A stretch of DNA of 64,000 nt. Source: Acidimicrobiales bacterium (lineage in GTDB: Bacteria > Actinomycetota > Acidimicrobiia > Acidimicrobiales > MedAcidi-G1). The notes below the pieces were generated by a model. The model did no database searches, was not told the origin of the DNA, and saw only the letters and a program-made list of their open reading frames with translations. How positions within the stretch are numbered: position 1 is the first letter of the stretch; the number at the start of each line of letters is the position of its first letter. The translations under genes and the position numbers were made by a program. Below, piece after piece: positions 45,287 to 53,643 of the stretch. Where the stretch lies: the NCBI GenBank assembly GCA_028823445.1, contig JAPKBH010000001.1, forward strand, positions 124,001 through 188,000, read 5' to 3'.

Positions 45287-45327
45287 AAAGTTCGTGCTTT
45301 GGGGACAGTCCCCAGAGCACGAACTTT
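45287..45327. repeat. Dispersed palindromic repeat, copy 3 (core GGGGACAGTCCCC, different arms)
   Basis: A 41-nt palindrome centred on A 45307, with arms 45287-45306 and 45308-45327 that pair with a single G-T wobble. It shares the 13-nt core and the outer AAAGT/ACTTT ends with copies 1 and 2. The middle of the arms is different (TTCGTGCT instead of CCGTTACA). It lies in the divergent gap between sulP and the alpha/beta hydrolase. Confidence 0.85.
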
Positions 45328-45389
45328 GGCCGATTCGCTTGAGGGAGCGTGGAGAACTATGTTTTGGCTACCCCCAATTAGGAGCCTTC

Positions 45390-46178
45390 ATGCCATTCGC
45401 TGACGTAAACGGACAAAACCTGCATTATGTAGATCACGGCGGCGAAGGGCCGGTCATTATTTTGAGCCACGGGTTCGCCATGGGTCACGAAATGTGGGAT
45501 GAACAAATCGCTCCGTTAGCCGCCGCCGGCTGGCGGGTCATTACCCACGATGAACGTGGATGGGGCCAAACCACCTATAGCGGTGCCTTTACCTACTGGG
45601 ATTTAGCTGACGACGTTTTAGGCCTTATGGACCACCTGGGTATCGAACAAGCAGTGCTGGGCGGCATGTCCCAAGGAGGCTTCCTCTCTATGCGGGCCGC
45701 ACTAGACGCACCAGAACGCGTTCGAGCTTTAGTACTGGTCGACACCGAAGGCGGCGCCTACGGAGACGAAGAACGCCAACAATTCGAGGCACTCTTCGAT
45801 GCCATGATGGAACACGGTTTCGTCGGCCCAGTTGGCGACATGCTGGCCAGTGTTTTGTTTGCCCCCGGTTTTGCCGGCGCAAATATTTGGCGAGCCAAGT
45901 GGAACGCCCGGCCCGGTACAGCCTGGCTGGATGCCAAAGAATGCTTATTTGAACGCGACGACATTAACGACCGTTTAGGTGAAATCTCTTGCCCCTCCAT
46001 CACCTTCCACGGAGAAGTAGACGCTGCTATTCCGCTAGAACGGGGCCAAGCTATGGTTGAAATGCTTGGAGGAGACACCACCCTGGTGGTCGTTCCCGGC
46101 GCTGGGCACTCCGCCAACTTAGAGAAGCCAGCGGTGGTTAACCCAGCGCTGGTGGAGTTCCTCAATGCCTTGGGCTAA
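45390..46178 (+). CDS. Alpha/beta-fold hydrolase
   Basis: The ATG at 45390 follows TAGGAGCCTTC and gives 262 residues; the frame upstream of it contains the palindromic repeat and is not coding. The fold begins FADVNGQNLHYVDHGGEG, with the oxyanion loop SHGFAMGHEMWD. Nucleophile Ser is in GGMSQGGFLSM, the acid in GEVDAAIPLERG, and His in PGAGHSANLEKP. The closest family pattern is the haloperoxidase/3-oxoadipate enol-lactonase-like group. The substrate is unknown. Its TAA shares CTAA with the convergent YciI gene. Confidence 0.87.
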   Translation: MPFADVNGQNLHYVDHGGEGPVIILSHGFAMGHEMWDEQIAPLAAAGWRVITHDERGWGQTTYSGAFTYWDLADDVLGLMDHLGIEQAVLGGMSQGGFLSMRAALDAPERVRALVLVDTEGGAYGDEERQQFEALFDAMMEHGFVGPVGDMLASVLFAPGFAGANIWRAKWNARPGTAWLDAKECLFERDDINDRLGEISCPSITFHGEVDAAIPLERGQAMVEMLGGDTTLVVVPGAGHSANLEKPAVVNPALVEFLNALG

Positions 46179-46447
46179 GGCCCGAGAACTGCTTTTAACC
46201 CAGTGATTGTTACCTGTGCGAACAGGCCGGCGAGGGCGTAAGGGTCTCCGGCGGCCATGGCCTCCATTTCAGACCGATGCTCCATATCGGTGACGATGAG
46301 CGACCCGCACATATCGCCCTCAGCATCTAGGAGTGGGCCGCCATAAACAATGTTGAAATTGCTCATATAGGCCAAATGTTCCTCTCTAGTTTGGCTTCGC
46401 AGTTCACCGGAATCCGGTCGATCAAGGGCGTGGAGTACAAAGTGCAT
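46175..46447 (-). CDS. YciI family protein
   Basis: A 90-residue ferredoxin-like dimeric protein of the YciI family. Visible marks are the N-terminal LHALDRPDSGELR, REEHLAYM, the GGPLLDAEGDMCGSLIV core and DPYALAGLFAQV. Family function is poorly defined; some members are dehydrochlorinase-like. The GAGGA ribosome site of this gene lies inside the last codons of the decayed monooxygenase upstream. Confidence 0.88.
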   Translation of the reverse strand: MHFVLHALDRPDSGELRSQTREEHLAYMSNFNIVYGGPLLDAEGDMCGSLIVTDMEHRSEMEAMAAGDPYALAGLFAQVTITGLKAVLGP

Positions 46448-46450
46448 AGT

Positions 46451-46697
46451 TATTCCTCGGGTTGTTGGGCAAGGGCTTGGAGTTCCGCAATATCGAATCC
46501 AGCAAGTTTTTTATAGGCATCGGCCTCGCGTTCAAGATCGTCGGTAGAGACGCATTGATGCTGATTACGACAGGTTCACGAGGCTCGGCGGCTGACTCAA
46601 AAATCTGCACCTGGTGACCGGCTTGATGTAGACAGAGAGCGGCGGTTAAACCGCTAATGCCGCCTCCTGCAATGAGGATTTTTTTTGTCCCACTCAT
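46451..46697 (-). pseudogene. Remnant of FAD-dependent monooxygenase with internal deletion and frameshift
   Basis: The first 35 codons encode a normal flavin-hydroxylase start (KILIAGGGISGLTAALCL, then QIFESAAEPREP). The rest of the gene is missing. The last third, read in another frame, encodes DDLEREADAYKKLAGFDIAE and ends at a TAA (46451-46453) three bases before YciI. That segment resembles the C-terminus of the same oxidoreductase family. A functional gene of about 1.1 kb has apparently lost some 900 bp. The residue keeps the ribosome site of yciI. Confidence 0.75.
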
Positions 46698-46723
46698 AGA
46701 AGTGAGAATACCCCAAGCGACTA

Positions 46724-46939
46724 TTAGGACGGTACTGGGAGCCCTAAAGCCTGATAGCGACGCCGGCGTTCAACTAATACGGATTGTCGCCGGTCCTCAA
46801 TAGCCAGTCGAAAGTTTCGATCAGCCCGGTAACGGTTCCAATGGTGTTGCATTACCCCCAGCAGGCTAAAGCTGAGGCTGTTGGCCAAGCAGCGAGCAAG
46901 GCCTCCTGGTATTTTCTTGCTTCCTCCCGTGGTTTGCAT
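46724..46939 (-). CDS. Small hypothetical protein, 71 aa
   Basis: The ATG at 46939 has an excellent ribosome site (AAAGGAG, 5 nt spacing); an upstream ATG at 46978 has none. The product has a Cys-containing, weakly hydrophobic stretch (GLARCLANSLSFSLLGVM) followed by a basic Arg-rich C-terminus (NRYRADRNFRLAIEDRRQ). I do not recognise it. It may be a small peripheral membrane or nucleic-acid-binding protein. The ribosome site is the main evidence that it is expressed. Confidence 0.5.
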   Translation of the reverse strand: MQTTGGSKKIPGGLARCLANSLSFSLLGVMQHHWNRYRADRNFRLAIEDRRQSVLVERRRRYQALGLPVPS

Positions 46940-47033
46940 GGTTTCTCCTTTGGTCGCTTTCTCTATTGATCGTTCCAAAAGTGTTTTCTGACATGCTCAT
47001 TTGTATTTATTTGTGCTGCGCTAGGCTGCGCCT

Positions 47034-47762
47034 ATGATGCAAGAAGATGTTCTTCGGGTTGATCTAGCGGCTGCTTTTCGTCTCGCCGTACGTTTTGGGT
47101 GGCATGAATCGGTGGCCAACCATTTCAGTGCGGCGGTTTCGCCAGACGGCAAAAAGTTTTTACTGAACCCTCGGTGGCGGCATTTTTCTCTCGTTAAGGC
47201 GAGCGATTTACTACTTCTTGACGCTGATGACCCCAATACTTTGGACCGCCCAGAGTCTCCTGATCCTTCGGCGTGGTGCATTCATGGGGCTATCCATGCC
47301 GCTATCCCCGAAGCCAAGGTTCTGCTTCATCTGCACCCGCCTTATGCCACCGCACTGGCCGGGTTAGCCGACCCAACCATTTTGCCCATTGATCAAAACA
47401 CGGCACGGTTTTACGATCGAGTGGCCTACGACTTGAACTTTGGTGGCATGGGCGACGTGGCCGAAGAGGGGCAACGGATCGCACAGGTCATGCAAGGCAA
47501 GCAAGTCATGATGATGGGAAACCATGGGGTCATGGTGGCTGCTGAGACCGTGGCCTATGCCTTTGAAGAAATGTATTACTTAGAGATTGCTTGTCGAACC
47601 ATGGTTTTGGCACTCTCTACTGGGCAACCATTAAGTGTCATTAGCGACAAAATTGCAAGAAAAACACTCCTCGGTTGGGAAAAGTTTCTCCCGGTAGGGC
47701 AGTATCACTTTACGCAACTCAAAGAATTACTTGACCGGGACGACCCCTCATACCGAGATTAA
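47034..47762 (+). CDS. Class II aldolase/adducin family protein
   Basis: A 242-residue protein of the class II aldolase/adducin fold (fuculose-1-phosphate aldolase-like). The zinc-site histidines are in LLHLHPPYATALAGL and MMGNHGVMVAAETV, and the N-terminal block is WHESVANHFSAAVS. Members split sugar phosphates or act as decarboxylases or epimerases on small aldehydes. The substrate is not evident. It starts a plus-strand run with thiolase, SDR and crotonase (39 nt to the thiolase), so it may serve the same pathway. The start is the ATG at 47034 or the next codon. Confidence 0.85.
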   Translation: MMQEDVLRVDLAAAFRLAVRFGWHESVANHFSAAVSPDGKKFLLNPRWRHFSLVKASDLLLLDADDPNTLDRPESPDPSAWCIHGAIHAAIPEAKVLLHLHPPYATALAGLADPTILPIDQNTARFYDRVAYDLNFGGMGDVAEEGQRIAQVMQGKQVMMMGNHGVMVAAETVAYAFEEMYYLEIACRTMVLALSTGQPLSVISDKIARKTLLGWEKFLPVGQYHFTQLKELLDRDDPSYRD

Positions 47763-47801
47763 AAATCTATCCGGCCATGCTGGCCGCCTAAGGAGAAAAT
47801 C

Positions 47802-48974
47802 ATGCACGAAGCAGTAATCGTAGACGCTGTACGAACACCGGGAGGACGCCGAAATGGCCGACTCAAAGACTGGCACCCAGCAGCGCTGGCTGCCCATGTA
47901 CTTAAGGCCTTAGAGGAGCGCAACAACCTTGACCCTGCTTTGGTAGACGATGTGATCATGGGCTGTGTAATGCAGGTCGGGCAACAGTCGCTCAACATTG
48001 GCCGCAGCGCCGTGCTCGCCGCTGGATGGCCCGAATCTGTTCCTTCAACCACCGTGGATCGCCAGTGTGGTTCAAGCCAACAAGCTATTCACTTTGCCGC
48101 CCAAGGTGTTATGGCCGGAGCCTACGACATAGTGGTGGCCGCCGGCGTTGAGTCCATGAGCAACGTGCCCATGGGGTCTTCGGTAGTGGGTGGAGAAATG
48201 GGCCACCCCTTTCCCCCGGCCATGTTGGAGCGCTACAGCGAAACCGGCCTCCCTCCGCAGGGCATTGGTGCCGACATGATTTCCGACGAATACAACATCA
48301 GTCGGGAAGAGCTTGATGCTTTTGGAGCTCAATCTCAGCAACGAGCCGAACAGGCCACCGCAGAGGGCCGCTTCGAAAACGAGATCATTCCTGTGCCTAT
48401 TGAAATTGATGGCGTAACCGAAATGCACACCGTAGACGAGGGCATCCGCCCCGGTACCACTGCTGAAAAACTCGGAGGGTTAAAACCTGCTTTCAAAGAA
48501 GACGGCCGTATTACCGCCGGCAACTCCTCACAAATTTGTGACGGAGCATCCGCCATCTTGATTATGAGCGCTGAAAAAGCCGCCGAACTGGGTTTGAAGC
48601 CTCGGGCCCGTTTTCACACCTTTGCTTTGGCTGGTACCGACCCAGTGACCATGCTTAAGGGCCCTATTCCGGCTACCGAAAAAGTCTTTGAGCGCAGCGG
48701 CCTGACCGTTGAAGACATTGACTTGTTTGAAATTAACGAAGCATTTGCTTCGGTTGTCTTGGCCTGGCAAAAAGAAACCGGCGCTGACCTGAGCAAAGTG
48801 AACGTCAACGGCGGCGCTATTGCTTTGGGGCATCCTTTGGGTTGCTCGGGGGCCAAGCTTATGACGACTTTGCTTAATGAACTTGAACGTACCGACGGCC
48901 GTTACGGTCTGCAAGCCATGTGTGAAGGCGGTGGCTTAGCTAATGCCACCATTATTGAAAGGATTGGCGCCTAA
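47802..48974 (+). CDS. Acetyl-CoA acyltransferase (thiolase)
   Basis: A 390-residue thiolase. The acyl-accepting Cys is in TVDRQCGSSQQAIH, with the second site at GGAIALGHPLGCSGAKLM (His) and the final Cys in AMCEGGGLANATIIE. DLFEINEAFASVVL is also diagnostic. It cleaves 3-ketoacyl-CoA with CoA, or runs in reverse. The overall look is of the actinobacterial FadA group that includes steroid-type thiolases. AAGGAGAAA precedes the ATG. The SDR and crotonase genes follow directly, giving three of the four beta-oxidation steps. Confidence 0.93.
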   Translation: MHEAVIVDAVRTPGGRRNGRLKDWHPAALAAHVLKALEERNNLDPALVDDVIMGCVMQVGQQSLNIGRSAVLAAGWPESVPSTTVDRQCGSSQQAIHFAAQGVMAGAYDIVVAAGVESMSNVPMGSSVVGGEMGHPFPPAMLERYSETGLPPQGIGADMISDEYNISREELDAFGAQSQQRAEQATAEGRFENEIIPVPIEIDGVTEMHTVDEGIRPGTTAEKLGGLKPAFKEDGRITAGNSSQICDGASAILIMSAEKAAELGLKPRARFHTFALAGTDPVTMLKGPIPATEKVFERSGLTVEDIDLFEINEAFASVVLAWQKETGADLSKVNVNGGAIALGHPLGCSGAKLMTTLLNELERTDGRYGLQAMCEGGGLANATIIERIGA

Positions 48975-49753
48975 TGCCACGTATGAACCTTGAGGGGTCT
49001 TCCTCAATCATTACCGGAGGTGCCTCGGGTATCGGCGAGGCCAGCGCCCGCCAATTGGCTGCCGCTGGATCTCGAGTGGTCATTGCCGACCTCAACGAAG
49101 AACGGGGCACCGAAGTCGCTTCAGAACTCGGCGGTTTGTTTGTCAAGTGCGACGTTTCCAGTACCGAAGACGCCGACGCTGCGGTAGCAGCAGCGAGCGA
49201 AATGGGCCCGTTGCGGGCCTTGGTGAACTCGGCAGGACTTGGTTTTGCCGGACGCACTATTGATCGTAATAACCAACCCATGGATCTTGAAAAGTTCCGG
49301 TTTGTTATAAATGTCAACCTGATTGGCTCGTTCAACATGTTGAGCCGAGCCGCCGGCGCTATGGCCCAGACCGAACCGGTAGACGACGACGGCAGCCGAG
49401 GGGCAGTAGTAAATATGGCTTCGGCGGCCGCTTTTGATGGCCAAATTGGCCAGTGTGCCTACTCGGCTTCTAAGGGCGGCGTAGTCGGCATGACCCTGCC
49501 CATCGCCCGTGACCTCTCGGTAGTCGGCATCCGAGTAAACACCGTGGCTCCCGGTCTGATTGACACCCCCATTTATGGCGAAGGTGAAGCAAGCGAGCAA
49601 TTTAAATCTCATCTCGGTCAATCGGTATTGTTTCCCAAGCGTTTGGGTAGCGGCGAAGAGTTGGCCTTTATGGTGATGGATCTCATTACTAACCCCTACA
49701 TGAATGGCGAAACCATTCGGGTAGATGGCGGCATTCGCATGCCACCGAAATAG
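48974..49753 (+). CDS. SDR-family 3-hydroxyacyl-CoA dehydrogenase (HSD17B10-like)
   Basis: A 259-residue short-chain dehydrogenase with TGGASGIGEASARQL (NAD site, acidic IADLNEE after strand 2), NSAGLGF, catalytic Ser in MASAAAFDG, and YSASKGGVVGM. The end VDGGIRMPPK and the FKSHLGQSVLFPKRLG region match the type II 3-hydroxyacyl-CoA dehydrogenase branch. It oxidises a 3-hydroxyacyl-CoA to the ketoacyl-CoA cleaved by the thiolase gene that overlaps it by one base. Steroid or branched-chain substrates are equally possible. Confidence 0.88.
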   Translation: MPRMNLEGSSSIITGGASGIGEASARQLAAAGSRVVIADLNEERGTEVASELGGLFVKCDVSSTEDADAAVAAASEMGPLRALVNSAGLGFAGRTIDRNNQPMDLEKFRFVINVNLIGSFNMLSRAAGAMAQTEPVDDDGSRGAVVNMASAAAFDGQIGQCAYSASKGGVVGMTLPIARDLSVVGIRVNTVAPGLIDTPIYGEGEASEQFKSHLGQSVLFPKRLGSGEELAFMVMDLITNPYMNGETIRVDGGIRMPPK

Positions 49754-49761
49754 GAGGCGCT

Positions 49762-50523
49762 ATGTCTGAAAACACTGCAGTACTTACCGAAAAACGTGGC
49801 CGGGTCTTACTTATTACCTTGAACCGGCCCGAGGCCATGAACTCCATCAACGGTGACTTAGCCAACGGTCTTTGGGATGCCGTACAAATGCTCAACGACG
49901 ATCCGGGTTTAACCGCCGGGGTACTCACCGGTAACGGGCGAGGGTTTTGCGCTGGCATGGACCTCAAAGCTTTCTTGCGGGGTGAAAACATTGGCCCCTT
50001 TATGGAATTCGTTAAAGAAGGAGCGCAAAAGCCTTTGATTGGTGCCATCGAAGGCTTTGCCTTAGCTGGTGGCTTGGAGTTGGCTTTGAGCTGCGACCTT
50101 CTGGTGGCTTCGGAAGGCGCCAAGATGGGCATTCCTGAAGTAGGGGTAGGCCTTTTTGCGGCCGCCGGTGGCGTACTGCGCTTGTCTAGCCGCGTCGGCC
50201 ACGGCAAAGCAATGGAAATGGCTATCACTGCCGACCCGATCTTGGCTGAAGAAGCTTTGCAGTTCGGGCTGATTGCCCGCATGACCGAAAAAGGTGGAGC
50301 GGTAGAAGGAGCACTCAAGCTTGCGGAACGAGTCGCCCAAAATGCTCCTTTGGCTGTGGCCGCTTCGAAGAAACTGGTGCAAGCTGCTTCTTCAGGGGCC
50401 AGCGAAGAAGAACTCTGGGCGTTGAACACGGAAATGCAAATGAAAGTCTTTGTTTCCAATGACTCTAAAGAAGGCCCCAAAGCCTTCGCCGAAAAACGCC
50501 CACCCGAGTGGACCGGTACTTGA
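49762..50523 (+). CDS. Enoyl-CoA hydratase/isomerase (crotonase family)
   Basis: A 253-residue crotonase. Its oxyanion hole residues lie in FCAGMDLKAFL and FALAGGLELALSCDLL, and the catalytic-loop Glu is in GIPEVGVGLFAAAGG. Typical Ala-Arg boxes (NRPEAMNSINGDL) open the sequence. It would hydrate the enoyl-CoA. The ATG follows TAGGAGGCGCT after a short gap from the SDR gene. Together with thiolase and SDR it completes a beta-oxidation spiral apart from the acyl-CoA dehydrogenase, which is not in this window. Confidence 0.9.
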   Translation: MSENTAVLTEKRGRVLLITLNRPEAMNSINGDLANGLWDAVQMLNDDPGLTAGVLTGNGRGFCAGMDLKAFLRGENIGPFMEFVKEGAQKPLIGAIEGFALAGGLELALSCDLLVASEGAKMGIPEVGVGLFAAAGGVLRLSSRVGHGKAMEMAITADPILAEEALQFGLIARMTEKGGAVEGALKLAERVAQNAPLAVAASKKLVQAASSGASEEELWALNTEMQMKVFVSNDSKEGPKAFAEKRPPEWTGT

Positions 50524-50527
50524 GCCT

Positions 50528-51331
50528 TTAACCCTCCGGGGTTAACAACATCGCCAACTGTCGCGACTGAGCGACCAGCGCCCCGGTGGAGTCCCAGAGG
50601 CGACCGCTTTCAATCATGCGGCCATCATGAAGATCTTCGGTAACAAATTCTCCTTGCACCCAGCCAGGTGCAGGGAGTCGGCGTATATGTACCGTTAACT
50701 CAATGGTAGGCACCCAGCCTATTTTTCCCAGCAAGCCAAAAATAGGTGGCGGGAAGGCGTCGGCAAACAGCACCAGGCCTAATGGGTCGGGTTGGCGGCC
50801 ATCTAAGAACCGAATCCACCCGGAGGTTTCGGCTTTTTCCGCTGCTCCGGCTTCTGCTTGATCGGGGTGGATACGCATTTCGATGCGGTTCTGAATAGCC
50901 AATTCTACGCCTTGTTCAAGGCCTGAGCGGGACCGGCATTGGTCGGGTCCTGGTATTTCGGGGGCGGGGATACTCACTTGAGGTGCTTGATCAGAACCGG
51001 CGCCCAAGGTGCCAAAGGCCGCCAAAACCTCTACTCGGGTTTTTTCTGCTTGTTCTAACGAGCCCCGCAACGTGCTGATGTTGCGGCCCGAGCGGACCAG
51101 AGAGCCATGCGCTAGGGCCGAGGCGTTGCCGCTTCCGGGACGTAAATAGTGTGCGGTCACGCTGAGCGGGTCGTTATGTGGGCTCAAGGTGCTCAAGCCG
51201 CGTAGCAAGGGAGCCAACAAGTAGCCCCCGTTGGGGTTGTCGCCAATATTCCATTGGTCGCTTAAGGTCAGCGACCACTCCCCCGGGCTTTGCTCGGTGA
51301 GTTGGGTTTCGGTGTCAAATTGAAAAGCCAC
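50528..51331 (-). CDS. Acyl-CoA thioesterase family protein (double hotdog, TesB-like)
   Basis: A 267-residue double-hotdog thioesterase. The N-terminal hotdog has WNIGDNPNGGYLLAPLLRG (the usual N-P-N-G-G-Y motif) and VTAHYLRPG. The C-terminal hotdog ends in SGRLWDSTGALVAQSRQLAM, matching the W-D-x-x-G-x-L-V-A-x-x-x-Q block. It would cleave acyl-CoAs to free acids. It lies 57 nt downstream of the aldehyde dehydrogenase gene on the same strand, so it may belong to that operon. Convergent with the crotonase gene (4 nt apart). Confidence 0.82.
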   Translation of the reverse strand: MAFQFDTETQLTEQSPGEWSLTLSDQWNIGDNPNGGYLLAPLLRGLSTLSPHNDPLSVTAHYLRPGSGNASALAHGSLVRSGRNISTLRGSLEQAEKTRVEVLAAFGTLGAGSDQAPQVSIPAPEIPGPDQCRSRSGLEQGVELAIQNRIEMRIHPDQAEAGAAEKAETSGWIRFLDGRQPDPLGLVLFADAFPPPIFGLLGKIGWVPTIELTVHIRRLPAPGWVQGEFVTEDLHDGRMIESGRLWDSTGALVAQSRQLAMLLTPEG

Positions 51332-51388
51332 AAAGCCCCTTGGTTCTTGAAATACAGGTGGGCGTACCTTAGGGGACGGCTGGCCGGT

Positions 51389-52864
51389 TTAACGCATCAC
51401 GAAAGGATTAGCCATGGGTTCTTTTGAGGTGTTGATCCACACGGTTTTGGTGCGGGTGTAGTCGTAGATGGCGTCGATGCCGGCTTCTCGCCCGTAACCA
51501 CTTTGCCCAAATCCTCCGAAAGGAGCCACCGGAGAGATCGCTCGGTAAGTGTTGACCCAAACGATGCCGGCGTGCAGGCCAGCGGCTACCCGATGGGCTC
51601 GCCCTAAGTCGTTGGTGAACACACCAGAACCCAGTCCAAAGACCGTGTCGTTGGCCATAGCGATGGCTTCTTCTTCCGTACTGAATTTGATGACTGACAT
51701 GACGGGCCCAAAAAGTTCTACCTGGGTACTGAGAATTTCTTGGCTGGGGCAAGACACTACGGTGGGTTCAAAATACCAGCCCTGGTCAAACCCTTCGGGG
51801 CGTTGACCGCCGGCCATAATCTCGGCACCTTGGGCCACTGATTCACTCAAGGTTTTTTCAATGTTGTCTCGCTGCTTTTTTGTGGCCAACGGCCCAACTT
51901 GTGTAGTTGCATCAAGCGGGTCGCCAATTTGCACCGCTCGGGCACGTTGGGTAACTTCTTCCATAAAGCGGTCATAGATGCCTTCTTGAACAAAGACTCG
52001 GGAACCAGCGACGCAACTCTGACCGGACGCTCCAAAGTTGCCCGCTACTGCACCGTTAACGGCCGCCTCAAAGTCAGCATCGTCAAAAATCAAGATGGGT
52101 GATTTGCCACCCAGTTCTAACGAAACTGGGGCAAAGTTTTGGGCTGTGTTGGCCACCACCTGGCGGGCGGCATCGATGCCCCCGGTGAAAGAAACTTTGC
52201 TGACCAACGGGTGACTGGTGAGGGCCCTGCCACAGGGCTCGCCAAAACCGGTGATGAGGTTAAACACTCCCGGGGGAAAACCTGCCTGGTCAACCAATTC
52301 GGCAAACGCTAAAACAGGGGCCGGGGCTTCTTCTGAAGATTTAATCACCACGGTGTTGCCGGCCGCCAAAGCAGGAGCGGCTTTGGTGGCGGTGAGAAGC
52401 ATTTCGGCATTCCAAGGCACAATGCCGGCCACTACCCCAATGGGCTCACGGGTAGTAAACACATGCAGATTTGGTTTGTCGATAGGCAAGGTGCTGCCTT
52501 GCAGTTTGTCGGCCAAACCACCGTAGTAGCGGTAGTACTCGGCTACATAAGCTGATTGCCCACGAGTTTCGACGGCTAATTTACCGCTATCGGTGGTTTC
52601 CACGGAACCTAAATGTTCCGAATGTTCAGCCAGCAAATCGGCCAAAACAAAAAGTAGCTTTCCCCGCTCGGTGGCCGTCATGTCTGCCCACGGGCCCTCG
52701 TGGAGCGCTCGATGAGCTGCTTTAACAGCACGGTCTACGTCATCTTCGGTGGCCGCTGGAGCGGTAGCCCAAGCCTCACCCGTCGCCGGATTGATAGTTT
52801 CGAAGGTCGCTCCGTCGGAGGCCGAACAAAACTCGCCGTCGATGTACATTAGATAATCGTGCAT
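51389..52864 (-). CDS. NAD(P)-dependent aldehyde dehydrogenase
   Basis: A 491-residue ALDH with all active-site parts. The Asn is in VPWNAEMLL, cofactor contacts are in VIKSSEEAPA and SFTGGIDAARQV, general base Glu is in LELGGKSPIL, nucleophile Cys is in GQSCVAGSR, and the GPVMSVIKF block is also present. It oxidises an aldehyde to the acid. Position in the LLM-AA_synth-hydrolase operon suggests a semialdehyde produced by ring or chain cleavage. It overlaps the hydrolase gene by 16 nt. Confidence 0.93.
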   Translation of the reverse strand: MHDYLMYIDGEFCSASDGATFETINPATGEAWATAPAATEDDVDRAVKAAHRALHEGPWADMTATERGKLLFVLADLLAEHSEHLGSVETTDSGKLAVETRGQSAYVAEYYRYYGGLADKLQGSTLPIDKPNLHVFTTREPIGVVAGIVPWNAEMLLTATKAAPALAAGNTVVIKSSEEAPAPVLAFAELVDQAGFPPGVFNLITGFGEPCGRALTSHPLVSKVSFTGGIDAARQVVANTAQNFAPVSLELGGKSPILIFDDADFEAAVNGAVAGNFGASGQSCVAGSRVFVQEGIYDRFMEEVTQRARAVQIGDPLDATTQVGPLATKKQRDNIEKTLSESVAQGAEIMAGGQRPEGFDQGWYFEPTVVSCPSQEILSTQVELFGPVMSVIKFSTEEEAIAMANDTVFGLGSGVFTNDLGRAHRVAAGLHAGIVWVNTYRAISPVAPFGGFGQSGYGREAGIDAIYDYTRTKTVWINTSKEPMANPFVMR

Positions 52865-53643
52865 GGGGTGATCTCCTTATTTAAAAAGATGAGTAATGAG
52901 GTAGTAAACAAAAAGGGGTCTTCCCACAGGGGAAGGTGATGCAAGTCCGGCAGTATTTGGGCTTCACCGTAGGGCAAAGCAGCGGCGAGAGCTTCGCTCA
53001 TTTGCGGGGTTGACCCGGCATCAAGGGCTCCCGTCATGACGAGCGTGGGTGCGCTAACCCGGGAGAGTCCATTGGGCACCAGAGGGTCGCCGTCTAAAAA
53101 GCATTGGTAAGCCGCCAGGTAACCGTCATGGTCGGTGGTGCGTAAACGGGCGGAAATTTTGGCCGCCAGTTTAGGGTTTGCCTCTTGCCAAGCCGGAGTA
53201 AACCAGCGGTCCATGGCCAGTTGCGCCACTACCGCCATGCCGTCTTGGCGGCAGAGTTCTAAGCGCTGCTGTTGGGCAGAGTGCTGCTCGGCGCTGCGTT
53301 CGAACACTGTGTTAAGCAGCGCCACTCGACGAACCAGTTCCGGCTGGCGTAAAGCTAACGCCAAAGCGATACTGCCGCCTAGTGAAAGGCCAGCCACATC
53401 CAGTTTTTCACCTTCGGCCACTGCAGCGACTTCTCGGGCCTGGCGCACGAAGTCTTCTATGGTCACCGGCCCCCCGCTGCCAGAAGTCTGCCCATGGCCT
53501 AAGAGGTCGTAACGGATAACCGTGCGCTCATCTTGGAGTTGCTCCATGGCGGGGTCCCACATAGTGTGATCAAGCCCCACCCCATGGATGAGCAGCAACG
53601 GCGGGCCTTGGCCCTCCATACGAATATAGGTTTGACCACTCAC
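52849..53643 (-). CDS. Alpha/beta hydrolase (3-oxoadipate enol-lactonase-like)
   Basis: A 264-residue hydrolase. The oxyanion segment is LLIHGVGLDHTMWD, the nucleophile Ser is in GLSLGGSIALAL, an acidic residue is in MTGALDAGSTPQ, and His is in LPDLHHLPLWE. The layout and length match PcaD/BphD-like enzymes acting on enol-lactones or C-C bonds. In the operon it sits between AA_synth (4 nt overlap) and ALDH. It would hydrolyse a lactone, ester or N-formyl-type intermediate; which one is not known. Confidence 0.87.
   Translation of the reverse strand: MSGQTYIRMEGQGPPLLLIHGVGLDHTMWDPAMEQLQDERTVIRYDLLGHGQTSGSGGPVTIEDFVRQAREVAAVAEGEKLDVAGLSLGGSIALALALRQPELVRRVALLNTVFERSAEQHSAQQQRLELCRQDGMAVVAQLAMDRWFTPAWQEANPKLAAKISARLRTTDHDGYLAAYQCFLDGDPLVPNGLSRVSAPTLVMTGALDAGSTPQMSEALAAALPYGEAQILPDLHHLPLWEDPFLFTTSLLIFLNKEITPCTII

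Noticed and set aside
45237-45389. 51-codon N-terminal extension of the alpha/beta hydrolase
   Set aside because: It contains the palindromic repeat and no ribosome site, whereas ATG 45390 has TAGGAG at good spacing.
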